A stretch of 64,000 nucleotides of DNA from Baylisascaris procyonis (Eukaryota; Nematoda; Chromadorea; Rhabditida; Ascarididae). Under the pieces are notes generated by a model that was not told the origin of the DNA, did not search any database, and was given only the letters and a program-made list of their open reading frames with translations. The stretch spans positions 3,077,501-3,141,500 of the forward strand of contig JAZARR010000172.1 of NCBI GenBank assembly GCA_037389465.1, read 5' to 3'. Made by a program: the position numbers and the translations under genes. Shown piece after piece: positions 16,101-28,899 of this stretch; position 1 is the stretch's first letter; each line of letters starts with the position of its first letter.

Positions 16101-18284
16101 CACTTTGCAATAAACTTTTTCAGCTGTTCCATTTCCGCAAAAAAAATCTGCGTAACGCAATGAATTTTCTGCATGAATTAGAATATTGTGTATTATGTAA
16201 ATCAGGTCATTTTCTTGAAGTATCTGAAATGGAAAGGGGGGGGGGAGAAGGGATATTCCTATTCTAAAAAATTTTCTAGTGAGAATCATTTGGATGGGGA
16301 TTTGTGAGGAAAATTTTATTGAATTTTTATATTTTATGTAATCTTTTTTTTTCAGCGATTTATATTATGTTGCCAACCAAAAGTGTTAACTGCAATTTTT
16401 CGACGTCTCGTAAATGATTATAGAAATTGTCGAAGTGGTTTTCCCGATTTGACGGTTTGGAACGATGAAAATAGAAAACTTGCGGTTTGTTCGTTTGGAA
16501 AAAAAATTGCTCATTATTTTTATTTATAATTCAAATTTATACGATAGAGATAATAAAAGTATAAATTTAAATAAGTATCCGTTTTGTTTATAATATTATA
16601 CGATTATTTCGTAACCATTATAAAAAGCAGCGTTATTGATTGTTTTTAATTAACGCATTTAATTTTAATTAACTTAAAATTGGAGCTGACGAACGGTTTA
16701 CTTGTCGATTTTCGTTCATAATGTTTGTTATCTTTTTGTTATAAATGTGTTGAATGAAAAATTATATTGATTAAAGGTGGCTGAAGTGAAAGGACCAGGT
16801 GATAAGCTGTCAACAAAACAACGACTTTGGTTGCAATATTTCAGTGAGCATGCTGTTACGGCTCATGTTTGCCACGTTATCGGTATGTCGTTGTTGTTGT
16901 TGTATTTTCATTCAAGAAAAGATTTTGAGGGGCTTTTATTTGAATGTTACGGTATGCGATGATTATCAACATTTCATATCATGATATCAGTAGAAAGGAT
17001 AATTGGAGATAGAAATTTCACGCTCACAACTTAAGGTCTCTAGTTTTATATCTTCTGAGACACTGCAGTTAAAGAACTAGCAAGATACCTTCACCTTCGT
17101 CAAACTAATTAAAAGTTGTGATGTTTCATGAAATCGCTAAGCAAAAAATCAAAATAAACAAATAAAATTATGCATAAAACCCCGACATTGCCCACTTCGC
17201 AATATCCCTATAAGTTCTTTGATAGACGTTGCATCTTTCTTCTAGAGAGACACTTCCGCTAAACATATTTCACTTGCAAAAACAAAATCATTCCTTAAAA
17301 TGAAATACTCACACAATATCAATTCGTATAAAATTTCCATATAAGTTTTATTATTCTAAAATATGTTTGTGCTCCTAAAGAATGTACATCGTTCACGTTA
17401 TTCACCATAAGATAATAGGGGATAGATGCTATAGGATATAAATGCCTCAAATCGTTATTACCTCTGATAGATGTGATTTTGATCTCGTAAAATTATTTAT
17501 TTCTTGGTTTAAATAAATTTCGAATTTAGCACGAAATTCGAAACGTGTCGACGACGATTGAAACGATCGTGATTGGATCATGAGTGATCGACTTCGATCA
17601 TTGCCTCTCATAAATCGATATCATTCCTCCATACTGTTTAATTCTTTTATATTCCACTTATTTTCTAACTTTCATCTTCTTTTTTTTCACTTTATGAATG
17701 ATTTAGATTTGTAATTCACTTGCATATTATTTCTCAACTTTTTTTTTAATGACTTATACATGTAAAATTTGCTCATCGGAAATTTAGTCATTTTATATTC
17801 AATAATCTGAATTCGAATGTTTCATTTTTTTTTTTTAAATATTATGCTACTTCTTTCGGTTTTGATTTTATTTTATTTACTTATTTTTGCTCACATTGAT
17901 ACAGGCATTTTATTTTATTTATTTATTTTTGCTTACAGGGGTTTTTTTTTCATTTAATGAATGCTTTAAACTACTCACTAACTACTAGAGTACTGAATAT
18001 ATAAATGTTGATCTGGGATGTCGCTAAAGCCGAATAGAGTATAGCCGTCAAAAAATATGACTATATGAAAGGATGAAGTTGATATGCTGCTAATAAATCA
18101 GAGGTTTAGATATCGCTTGAGTTAGGTATTTTCAATTCTTCATTTATTATGAATGATATCATTTAGTGTTTAGATGTTTATTTATGATTTATTGTTAGCT
18201 AAAATTTTATTGCTTTTTTTGTATCTTTTTTTCTTTACAGCCGACATCACATATACGCTTCGACGATGCAGAGGTTGGGATTAA
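3379..18284 (+). CDS. FAN1: FAN1 / FAN-1, Fanconi-associated DNA repair nuclease (VRR-NUC), 21 exons
   Basis: Structure-specific 5' flap endo/exonuclease recruited by ubiquitinated FANCD2 to repair interstrand crosslinks in the nucleus. Exons: 3379-3513, 3941-4105, 4852-5073, 5598-5746, 6676-6991, 7490-7583, 8371-8440, 8696-8766, 9197-9383, 9586-9736, 9966-10087, 10499-10624, 11966-12054, 12738-12895, 13969-14102, 14491-14579, 14916-15019, 15098-15292, 16356-16484, 16777-16882, 18241-18284; about 951 residues, phases consistent throughout. Domains: UBZ finger CPACG...HVNQC (residues 16-35), acidic linker, AKQLFVKIF N-terminal domain, SAP-like LPSLKLVAKKF, TPR-like WWDRLALNLD, then VRR-NUC with HAEGTIWHTIFGLL, GFPDL and EVKGPGD (catalytic Glu, Asp, Glu-x-Lys). 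Exon 12 ends at a GC donor. The last exon (14 codons) is uncertain: reading through the donor at 16883 would instead stop at 16962. A small exon between exons 14 and 15 may be missing. Confidence 0.93.
3654..3742 (+). repeat. TA dinucleotide microsatellite
   Basis: About 89 bp of uninterrupted TA in FAN1 intron 1. Confidence 0.95.
4215..4660. repeat. GC-rich island inside FAN1 intron 2, possible mobile-element remnant
   Basis: This block has much higher GC than the flanking intron (for example ggatcgccggtacggcaccg near 4391) and lacks the A/T runs seen elsewhere. Short open frames run through it on both strands with no recognisable domain. Base composition suggests inserted material, but I see no terminal repeats or target duplication. 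Confidence 0.4.
10133..10167 (+). repeat. AT dinucleotide microsatellite
   Basis: 35 bp of AT repeat about 45 nt after the donor of FAN1 exon 11. Confidence 0.9.
10706..11012 (+). repeat. 27-bp minisatellite, about 11 units
   Basis: Tandem array in FAN1 intron 12. Each unit contains tcatttccggtt followed by an A-rich stretch and a taacacggg/taacaggg variant. Because 27 is a multiple of three, minus-strand open frames run through as a nine-residue repeat (FQPEMTVLF-like); nothing else suggests coding. The outer units are the most diverged. Confidence 0.95.
11412..11453 (+). repeat. GA-rich purine tract
   Basis: A GGGAGAGA-type simple repeat in FAN1 intron 12, about 100 nt downstream of a poly-G run at 11286-11297. 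Confidence 0.8.
13226..13651 (+). repeat. 117-bp tandem triplication flanked by 40-bp direct repeats
   Basis: Copies begin at 13283, 13400 and 13517, exactly 117 bp apart and nearly identical; the third is truncated near 13605. The array is bracketed by two copies of a 40-bp sequence, gttagaaacagaag...cgaccaat, at 13226-13265 and 13612-13651. It lies in FAN1 intron 14. The unit is 39 codons, so an open frame of about 147 residues crosses it, but there is no splice phase, domain or start context that makes it an exon. Confidence 0.93.
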
Positions 18285-20596
18285 AGGAAGCTTAGCGAGG
18301 GGTTGACGGGTTTGTGATAGTTAGAAATAGCTCACTGGCAGAGTGTCTTAGCGCCAAGCGAGGTGACGCAAGTTCGTTCCTGATAGGCGGACAAGTTTTT
18401 CTTTTTCATCGGTGACCGAACACTGATTTGTTTTCTACACATTTCGTTACAAAGCGTTATATTTTTGCACATTCATGATGATCTACGGGCATTCTATGAA
18501 GGTATGTATTGTTGCTCATAGTCTTTTCTCGAGAAATTTCTGTTATCAATGTTTTTTATATTTCACGTTAACATAACTTAGATTTAACAAGTCGTTTTTT
18601 TGGTTATAAAACGGAAGTAGTTTTTTCACTTTATAAATAATATTTTGATTTTATTTTTAATCCAAAAAGTTTGGTGGAGAAAAATAATAACAAAAAAAAG
18701 AATATTTGATAGAAAAAATGATAATAGAAAAAAAAATATTCTTTTTAAATATGCAATAGTGAGAGAATTTTATTTCTTTTGCCGAATTTTTTTGGGTGTT
18801 CTTTATTTGTAAATACTATTCGAATTTCATTGCTTTGATTTGGAACACTATTTAAAAAAAATAAATTTAATTTTTCCGATTTTATTTCTGTAAAAATTCG
18901 ATGGCTTCTAATTTATTTCTTATTTTCGCAGAAATAATTTTACATTCTTTTTGACTGCGATAATTACTTCGCTCTTGATTTGTACTACTATGGAATTTCA
19001 TGCCTTATCAAGAAAAATTTGCATCTAAATTGTCTGTTTCAAACTGAGGTGGAACTTCAAGTCAGACTTGAGTCTATTCACCCAAGGCAGTGTTCCAGGT
19101 ATTTTTACTTGCAGAAATGTGTAAATTCACTTATTCCACTATGTACCCAAGTGCTTATAAACTTGCTACTCAAGTGTTCATAGTGTTTTTTATGGTTTTC
19201 GTTAGAAACTGATAACTATAGTCTTCCCTTAAAGGTTTAGAATTATGAGATTTGTTGCATATTTGTCATATGCTGAGGTAGCGCATTTATTTATTTCTTA
19301 TGCACGATTGATCGCTTTTCGTTTATTTGTCATCACTGGTCACTTCCCGGATATTGGTCATCATCGGTCACTTCTGGATTGTTGATCACCATTGGCCAAT
19401 TCCATCGATTAAATAAATAGGAGTAAATTTTAAGCGGGTACTATCATCACTTCGATAAGGCGGAATTTTTAAGTCTGTTTTATTAGTGATGTGAGAACCG
19501 ATATTAGTACTAGCTATAGATTGGAAATATTTTAGAAGCATCTCTTAATAATGGTTGCTAAAGCTTATGGCTAGTAATGCTTTCGCAAATTCCGTTTAAT
19601 GAAAGCAACTATAGAAACATTGGGATAAGGTGTATTGGGCTAATGATGAAGTTTACTGTAATGCCGGTCTCTATTCGGAGAAGGGGGGGGGGGGGGGGGG
19701 GAGAACATCTTTAGTTTTGATCATCTCGCTGTCCCCAATTATAGTTTCCATCCAGGAGCTACAAAAGCAAAAGGATTTATCGGGCCACGGTCAGCTATAA
19801 TTGTAGACTACTGGCGATTCATAAAATAAAACTGACAAATGAATAGGGCGTAAAAGCTTCCTCGGCGAATCCCTCATATTATCCATCATCAGTTTATCTC
19901 AATTTATGTGGTGCAATACGCTGAAAAATTTCTTAGCAATTATTTTATTCTTTATTGCGTTTTTTAAAATGCACAAATTGTTGCATGTTCTATTAAAGTT
20001 GACTTGAACTGACAACCAGCTGTCATTTGGTTTTTGTTTTTTTTTTTTTTCTGAGAATATGCAAAAATTTAGTGAGTAGAATAGCTAGAAAATTTGATGA
20101 AAGAAATAAAATAAACGAGTAGAGAGATGTTAATTATTAGAATCCAATATAAGCTTATAGGATCGAAATAATGACACGCAAATTGCTTTATTGTTGATAG
20201 ATATGAATAATGACGCAGCTATTTATATAGTGATGATCCGATTCGATCGATTGAATTTCTGTCAGTACTACTATTACGAGAAATAAAAAAGTAAAGCAAA
20301 TAGAACCATATGATTAGTTACTAGTGAAATGTGGAGATATTGAGTGCTGAAGTGATGAATTTTGCTCGCAAATGTACTCGTAAGCATTTGCTCTATTCCC
20401 TCGTTTCTCCTCTTCTATTCTTTATGACCCCGTTTCGTCACCCCCTTTCCTTCCTGAAATAGATCAAAAATCAACCTAAAATAGACCGCTTCATCCTAAA
20501 ATCAATAAACTACAAACTAGGTTGATTATTGATTAAGACATTATTTTCAATTTCATGAAATGACCAAAATTAAAAAAAAAGAAAGCTTGTCGATTG
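18285..20596. other. Intergenic stretch between FAN1 and the kelch gene (convergent)
   Basis: No gene recognised. It carries the SINE-like element at 18316-18412, a degenerate repeat of ggtcatcatcggtcacttc at 19325-19395, a 19-base poly-G run at 19683-19701, and AT-rich spacer. Both flanking genes end into it, so it should hold both 3' UTRs. Confidence 0.7.
18316..18412 (+). mobile_element. tRNA-derived SINE-like element, copy 1
   Basis: An internal RNA polymerase III A box, TAGCTCACTGG at 18328-18338, is followed at tRNA-like spacing by a B box, GTTCGTTCC at 18372-18380, then a tail GGACAAGTTTTT. The block from AAGCGAGG to the tail closely resembles the minus-strand element at 25190-25290, which argues for a dispersed family rather than a lone tRNA. 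Stem pairing is too poor for a functional tRNA. No clear target duplication is seen. Confidence 0.6.
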
Positions 20597-23500
20597 CTAG
20601 CTTTCCGAATGAATTGCTATCGATTGCTCTAGTAATTTCTTAGCAGTTTTTACACTATTCGTATGAAGTGTTTCCGTTTCATCGTTGAGTATCCATCGTG
20701 GATCAGGCCAACCACGAAGAACAATAGCTCGAAGTGCGCTTCTACTTGCACATAAATCACTTGTGAAATCCCATCGATGACCATCAAAACATAACACATG
20801 TCGTGTTAAACATGTCGTATAACCACCGATCGCATAGAATTTCCCGCCTAGTTTGCATAAATCAAAATTCGATCTGAAAGCATAGTACATTGAATTGAAT
20901 TGAATATGCGTTTGACGTTGAATTATTTCATTACAATATTAACTTGCATTAAGCGCCAGCACTAGTTTCTTTCCTATATGTTTTCATTTTTTTCGATTTT
21001 AGTTCGATAGTTTCACACATATATTGAGAGTAACGTGTTTAAATTCAGTGAAAAATTAGCTTTTTTTTGACTCTTTCTTCCTTTATAATCGTATTCATTG
21101 ATAGAATCAACTAATTAGCATATATGCAATGTTATGCCTAGGTTTCAACTGCCAAGAAAATATTTATGCAAATAGAGGCAGAAATTATAAATCGATATAT
21201 TTGAATAAATGAACCCTCTCTATAAGAAAGAAAGGGTCAACTCAATGTCACATATTTTTTGAGGTCAGTATCTTCAAAAATAATTTTTAGTCGTCGTAAT
21301 TTCTGGTTCGACAGTCTATTGAAAAAAAAAAGATAAATAGATTTATGATTGAGTCGTTTAAATGAGTGGTCAGTTCCCATAGAAGCTGACCATATGAATG
21401 GTCAGTTTCCACTAATTACTAGCCATAATTTTTGAAATTAAAATGAGAAATACGAACTGCATGAATGCATACATGATGCTTATAATTTCTGCAGTTCTTT
21501 TTCTCTATAAAGGTTCATTTGACCTTCGAATCTGAACAACGGAAAGACGGAGAGAAAAAGGGCGATTATTTATCATTCTCTTTCGCAGTAAAATGAAAAA
21601 AAAAAACTCGAAATAACCTTGCAAAAGGCATTGGTGGCATTTGAATTGTTTGTGTACTTCCAAGACGTAACTTCTCAACAGTGTTTAGTCGAGTATGACC
21701 ATCGAATCCACCAGCAAATATGATATAGCTATCAGTTGATACGCAACCAAGTCCTTTAACAAACATATTTCACTTACTTTAAATTCATGTTTCATATTTC
21801 ATCGTAAAATGATCTAAAATAGTATTGTGGATGCAATCACTTTTTTCTGGAATAATACCCTACCTGATCTTGGTGAATCCATATGGGCAATCTCTATCCA
21901 TATATCCTTTTCGAGTGAATAAACTTCAATTGATTGCAATACACGCTCACCATTATATCCACCAGCAACATATACTTTACCAGCCATTGAACATGCGGCT
22001 GCATCCGAACGTTGTTGATTCATGCTTCTATAATATTTTTAATTTTTATATTAAATGATTTTTACAAATACAAAAATCAATTCAAATTTTATAAATTGCA
22101 TCTATGAAAAATAAATTTTTTTCCTCGATCATAATTCTAGTCCCGAAAATATCGATCTACACTTTCATTTTTATCTTTTTTCGGTAATTTTTTTAATAAA
22201 ATAATTAAACATTTTCATAGCTAAAAAAATTATTGAAGCATTTTCATGAATAATATCGAACAATTAAATTCCAACCTTATTGTTGTCCATTGATTTGTTT
22301 CGGGACAATAGATTTCCGCTGCACTCAATCTGAAATGTCCATCACAACCACCGACCGCCACTATTGAACCGTTAAGCTCACATGCCGCTACATAACATCT
22401 GAAATTTATAGATATTCGATGACGGGAAAATAGCAAACGAAATTTTCATTACAAAAATTATCTCCATACTATATATGCTTGCTATTTTCCAAAAAAAAGA
22501 AGCAATGATGCTGCAAAAATGCATTGTTTTGAATATAAATTTAAAAAATGCATTTTTTTTAATTATAAAAAAATGCATTTTTCAAATTATATTAAATTGC
22601 AAAAGCGTTTTTTTCTCCAAAAAATTGCAGAAATGCATTTTCCAATAAAATGCAAATATGCATTTTTTTCGATTAAGGAGAGAATTTTATGGGAAATTAA
22701 TTTCATCTATGATGTTTGAGAAAGGAAAGTTTAAAATTTTTGAAAGTTTCTAATATCTTATCGATAAGCAACTTTTATGAAAGTACTTCTGAAATGATTG
22801 AAAATAAAAATTTTCAAAATTTAAAACATTTAATTAAATTAGATATGTGAATAAAGGTATTTTTGATTTGCCTGGAATAATGCATTGGTGCAAGCTCTAT
22901 CCATTGACGCTTTTCACCATCATAACATCGCATTGTGTTAAAGCAAACAGATCCATCGAAACCACCGATTGTATAAAGCTTCTTAAAAATTGACATATTT
23001 CATATGAGATTTCAATTCAAAAATATTTGATGGCCAACTTTATATCAACCATTACCAGTCATTTTACGAGAAATGTTTCAGTACGTTCTAGGTGATGATT
23101 AAAGTATCTCAGTTTGTTTTTTTCTTTGATGGGATGCGGAGACGAAGGGAAGGATCGGGAGTCGAAGATCAGTCGATGATCCGATTCGGATACAAAACGG
23201 AGTCAGCTCAACTCTTTTGGGTTGGAGTGCTATCGTTATAACTTCAAGGCTCAATGATTCACTTTTCAGGCTTTTCGGGCCATTGATCGTGATAAGATTA
23301 TTTTTCTATCTTTCTTGAGATAGACAAACCGATAAAACGAATTTAAAAGCTAGCGAAAAAGTTCTATCCGCTTACTGTTACACTTCATCTTTCTTAAAAA
23401 AAACGAGGAAATCTTTGAGTGTATCAATATTTTTCGATCGAATATATCAATATTTTATTATTTATAAAATACTTTTAAATATAATATTTTATTAGTGAAA

Positions 23501-26500
23501 AAATATTATATAATTTTATGAAAAAAAAAATTATTTCTATACCTGATTAATAACGACACAACCATGATATGAGACTCGACGTTTATCTTCCATTGATGGG
23601 ACACGTTTCCATTTACGTTGAACAATATCGAATACTTCGATACGATTCGATGGTCCTAACCATTCCCAACCAAATAATGCTAGCAATAAATCGCGTGCTA
23701 TTCGTGATTTATTGGTGATATTATATTGAAGTGCAAAATAATGAGTGGGAATAAATTTCATACGTATTAAATCTTCGTTGAGTTCTTCTTTCTGTATAAT
23801 AATAATAACAATAAATTCGTTATATAATACGCATAATTATTGAATATGCAAATTTTTACTTAATTGTTTCGAAAATGAAAAATGAAAAATTATGGGAAAA
23901 AACTGAGAATTTAAATGGAAAAAATAATATTTCTAATTTTGAAGAATAATGAGAGGGATTCAATTTCATTGAAAATTTTCAGAAAAAAAAATTGTAACAA
24001 GAGAAATTTGTAATTTTTTCGCTTCTTTAGTAATACGATGCTTATTAAATTAATTGATCGAACAGATAGATCACTCTGAAAGAAATTTGGTAATATGCCA
24101 AGCTTTAAGAGTCAAACTTATGGTGGTGAAAACTGCACCACACCGCTATTTTAACAGATGGAATTCCTGCTCTATTGTTGAAATATTTATGAAATAAACA
24201 AATTAGGAATGCTCACCTACAACGATCACCTGTCATGCTACTGAAACTAGATAATCGTAAATTATTTCAATAAATATTTATTTAAAAAATTGCTTTTAAA
24301 GGCAAAAAATCTTCACTTACTTCTAAATTACTTTTAAACGTATAAAGGTAAAAAGTAAAATCGTCATAATAATATTACCTCTCTAACAGTAAGAAAGTTA
24401 TATCGAAGGCATTGTAATAATGATGGTAGATGTGATTCCCTTCTTTTTTTATCGATAAGAATCCATTTCTTTATTAACTTCCAGACGTCAATCTGAAAGC
24501 TTTTCATATTATCGTAACCAACCATTTGCCATTAAACTCTATGCTTTTATAATCGATCGATTCCATACAAACCAACGGTAGCATTGCAGATAACCAAGAA
24601 GGGCATTGCATGAGCGAATTTGTTTACCAATCCTAGTATTTGCTAAGGTCGAAGTCAATGAAACCTTTGCTCTAGATCGTCGATGGAAAAACGATCCGAC
24701 GTTGAATTCCCATGAATTCCCGAGACTTCTCCCCCTTCCCTCGATCTCGGGGATAAATTTGAATTGAGAATATTCAAGCGCAGACGTTCAGATTTACTAT
24801 TGCATAGCTTATTTTTCTTCGAGTATGTGATAGAATGGAAATATTGAAAAATTTTTTGAAGTTTTATGAGAATTGAAGACTTTATCGATGTTGCAGCACC
24901 GCTGTCATGGAACAAATGGGAAAACCTATCATTTCGTCGCACTTTTCGACAACTATATGCAATCAATGATATGCGATTTGTGGTCAAGTTACTCTATAAA
25001 TTTCTTTGCATTAATTTGCATATTTATTTCAATTGCTACATTCATAATACATAATATTGTTGACGATCAGTTGATTTAATTTTAATTGGCCATGGCTATA
25101 CGAATTGATTCCCAAGAAAATCTATCTCTACGATCGCTTATCATTGATTGCAACAACAACGGAAGCATCAAATCTACTTTATGGGGGCATTTTTGATGAC
25201 CAACAAAAACTTGTCCTCAGGCGTGGACGAATCTGCGACCTCTCCTCGCTTGCCGGGCCAGTGCTCTATCGCTGAGCTACGAAAGACGTCCTCAAGGGTC
25301 ATCAACCTTGTGCTATGAATTCCTATTTTATGTCATAATTGACCGCTTATGGAGAAAGAAAGAATAATTTCTTGAAAATGGTGATAAAAATATTATGCAA
25401 TAAATTCCATTGAATTTTTTTTTGTTTACCGAAAAAAAATTTCGCAAATAAATTAGAATTAAAAAAAAAATTTATGCGCAAAATAAATCTCATCGCTTAC
25501 CTCTGTTTTAATATTTAACATATCAGCGTTAAGAATTTCACAGAGATTTTCCACTTCTAAACGAAAGAAATCTAAATTTTTATCGCTATTTACTGCTTCG
25601 TTAATAACATATAATAAGTATTCAAAAACCTGAAATTGGAAAATTTTTACTCGATAGTTTGCGCTCATTTTGAAATTCAATAGCGGAAAAATAAAAGATT
25701 TTAAGCGTGAAGCGTCGATGAGAGCGCTAAATTAAGATATTCATTTAAATAGGCAAATAAGAAAGGAATAATAAAAAATTTCTTGTTGAATTTACAGAAT
25801 TAAAGTTTTTCTTAGAAAATTAGGAGAGTTAATAGCTTGTATTGAATTTTTCACATATTTTAAAAAATTTTTCAAGTTTTCAAGCATGCTACCATCGAAT
25901 TTCACAGCAAATCTGCATTATTCCTAGCTATAATCCATTACTTTCATTTTTTTTCGAAAAAAAATGCTATTCATATTTCATAAAAAGTTTCAAATCTATA
26001 AAATAATCATCTGAACAAGTATATGTTACTTATACTACTTCATAAATAATCAAGTATATTTCAAGTATATATTACTTTATATTATTTATAAATTCTATCA
26101 TAGTATTTCATCGAATCTATCATAAAGATAAACTTTGATTATATTACTTACTTTTGTTAGTTGATCGGGTAGAGAGTTTTTGCACATGAGCCATACTGAT
26201 AAACAATTATCCTCATTAATCTCGCCAATAAATTTGCGTATTATATAATTTTCCACTTTTCGTAATTTCCAATGATGACACTTGAAAAAAAAATTTAAAA
26301 TTTTTACATATACAAGTGGTAAAATTGATATTGATGAAAGCAATAAGTTTAACAAGTATACTCAGCCTTAAATTTAAAAAAAGAATCAAAATTTGCATTT
26401 GGAATAAAACTTTATGGAGATCATTTCAAAAAAAAAATCTATGCGAAGCGATAAAATTTAAATGTTATGGGTGACACTCTTTGGTCATCCCTAATTCCTG

Positions 26501-28496
26501 TGTATCATTCACATTTTCTACCGCTTACGTCATCTGGAGTTCATCGTTTTATTTTGAATACTGCATAGTCGGTTATAAGTGGGCTCCGACCAACTCCTTT
26601 GCTCCGCCCCAGCGAGCCACCTACCTAGCACCCTTACGACGACAAAGGCGATGAAGCAAATCCCGATCATCTTCCGAAGTGGAGTAACAGCGAATGGATT
26701 TAGCAGTATCCAATAGGCGGGAGTCGAGTCTAAGCTTAAGCACCATCCTGACTTAAGTAAAGATATAATTTAAATTAAAAAAAGTATAATTTAAATGAAT
26801 AAAGCATAATTTAAATAAACTCAAAAAAATCAATACGATAAGTTGGTAAATTTGGAAAAGGGCCAAAAAATCTCAACGATGTTATCGACAAGATCATTGG
26901 AAAATTTAATGTTTCGTTCGTCCTAAACGAGTCAAAGCGCTATTTTCATCGCTTAATTTTTTTCATCTATACTATGCGAATGAATATAATACCTGATCGA
27001 GAATATTTTCCAGATGTAGCCAATCGTCACTATTAATATAACCATATTGTAAAAAATGAACAATATCCCTTAGCTGAAAAATTGAAAAATTTTTACGAAA
27101 AATTTACATTTATATGAAAATGAAAGAAAAATGCATTATAATATTATTAAGCAATTAGTATTTTCATATATTTTCCGCAAATATATACCCATAAACAAAA
27201 TTTCAAACGGTTGTTTCAGGAGGAACGAAGAGGAGTTAGGTAGGGATTAGGGAGCAGATTAATTTCGAATTAATCACCTTTTTTCTGGTTGAAGGATTAG
27301 CATATTAGCAAATGAAAGCACACATATATTAGAAAAATACGTATAATCTTAGAGATGAATTTTTATCTTCATAATGTTCAATTCTGGAGAAATGATATGA
27401 TTAGAGATAAACGTCGTGAATTACTCTCTTTTTATTATATATTAAAAAAAAAAAATCAAACCCACAATTTCATAATCGACCGTAGTTTTTAAAATCCATT
27501 GATTATTGTGTCCATTTTTGCAATGAAGTAATGGAATAAGAGCGGCGCATTGATGTATGATAAGCCTTTTATTAACTGATAATCTTAAAAAAAAAAACAA
27601 ATCAATCAATTAATCCTATTATTTATCGCTTAAAGATCATATTTTACTGATATTGTAGTTTCATAAAATTTTTAAATTAAATATATTTCATCTAATATGT
27701 TGTCAAATTTTTTTCTTTAAAGTTTTTTTTTCTTTTTTTGCAAAAATTTTGAATGTGAATATTAGAAGAATATAATGCTGAGAAAATTTTCACTAATCGA
27801 ATTAGAATAAATTAATAAAAATAAATAAATTTTACGAACCAAAATATTTGATATTAAGTGACGCGATTGCAAAAGAAAACTTAAATAATTAACGTGGTTG
27901 CGGTTTTCATTTGCAACAAGTAAATTTATTATGAAACTCGAGGCGCTTTATATGCATCAACCGGAAGAGATATTGGTGTAAACCCAAAGCGATTAGTGTC
28001 GGTTTTAACCCGAAGAAGCAAAACCGATACATCGAGGTATATAGTTTACCGTTGTGCGGTATGAGCTATTTATCTCATGCATAATTGCTGTCAACTATTG
28101 AACATAACCTAAATAAACCGCTTCATAAACAATCCTTCATAAATATCCTTCATTCGCGTATCTCACAATTGTCTCAGTGAATAAAAGTTGTTACGATGTG
28201 CTGCGGCTTTATTTCATCAAATTTTTACTAATCATTTATCAATTCATCGAGTTATTTTTTCAATTCGCCCCCCCCCTTACTTTATAACGTTCAACCCTAA
28301 AAATAAAGTTAAATAAAATATTATCTTTAATCTTTACAAAATTTCCAATTAAAACAACTTACTCAGCGTTGTTATTAGCAGAGATAGTGCAATCGAGAAG
28401 TGCACTACGATCAGCGCCAATTCCATCAAATGAAGCGGCACTATAATCCATACCCATCTCATAATTGTTGCCAATATTGCCAACATTCGCCATCAT
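20597..28496 (-). CDS. spe-26: BTB-BACK-kelch protein, SPE-26 / KLHL10-like, 11 exons
   Basis: KLHL proteins are typically substrate adaptors for CUL3 ubiquitin ligases; KLHL10 and nematode SPE-26 act in sperm formation. Exons, 5' to 3': 28363-28496, 27466-27583, 26993-27073, 26152-26280, 25501-25629, 23543-23791, 22872-22981, 22276-22398, 21864-22027, 21618-21753, 20597-20873; 549 residues, all phases consistent, close to the known SPE-26 size. The start is the first of two adjacent ATGs, preceded directly by an in-frame TAG. BTB: LLDCTISANN...NKRLIIHQCAAL through LRDIVHFLQYGY. BACK: NYIIRKFIGEIN. Six kelch blades follow, e.g. KLYTIGGFDG, SIVAVGGCDG, KVYVAGGYNG and YIIFAGGFDG; the first and last are degenerate. 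Intron 7 begins with GC instead of GT. The family is firm; the SPE-26 assignment over other KLHLs is by resemblance. Confidence 0.88.
22505..22670. repeat. Cluster of ATGCATTTTT-type motifs
   Basis: Five to six imperfect copies of a palindromic ATGCAT core followed by a T run, spaced 20-50 bp, in the kelch intron between exons 7 and 8. Open frames on both strands over it are repeat artefacts. Confidence 0.6.
25190..25290 (-). mobile_element. tRNA-derived SINE-like element, copy 2
   Basis: Read on the minus strand from about 25288: GTCTTTCGTAGCTCAGCGAT supplies an A box and D-arm, CTGGCCCGGCAAGCGAG an anticodon-like arm, GATTCGTCC a B box, then GAGGACAAGTTTTT as tail. It lies in kelch intron 5. 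Acceptor pairing is fair, but position 33 is C rather than T and one anticodon-stem pair is broken. It shares AAGCGAGG and GGACAAGTTTTT with copy 1 at 18316. TTGAGGAC and CTGAGGAC border the tRNA-like part. Confidence 0.6.
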
Positions 28497-28899
28497 CTAA
28501 CCGCTCAGCGCAAAACTATTTTACCCAAAATAATTTGGGAAATAGTTTATTGCCTGAAAAGAAAGATGAAAAATTTTTGTAAAATTATTGCAAAAAAAAA
28601 AAACTCTTCAAGAAATTTACATTTATATTAAACAAAAAAAAAAAAAATTGGCTAATGAGCGAATATATTTAAAATGATACATATAGAAATCATAAAATTA
28701 GATATGCCGTAATAATGAGCAATCCGTCTTTATTGGAAATCTTCATTTTTATGCATTCATTGTAAAATTTTTTAAATGCAAATTTCATAATTAATATGAA
28801 TTTTAATTGGAATTCAAATTATTCAAGTATGCTAATTGTTCAAATCACCCAAATTAATCTATTTGAAATCATTATTGTTTTTTTTTTCTCATTTAAACG
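28497..28899. promoter_or_regulatory. Shared 5' region of two divergent genes
   Basis: A 403-bp AT-rich interval separates the start codons of the minus-strand kelch gene and the plus-strand secreted-protein gene, so both promoters must lie here. No TATA box or known operator stands out. Confidence 0.5.

Noticed and set aside
18316..18412. Functional tRNA gene (also 25212-25288)
   Set aside because: Broken stems, C at position 33 in copy 2 and a shared non-tRNA tail point to SINE-like copies rather than real tRNAs.
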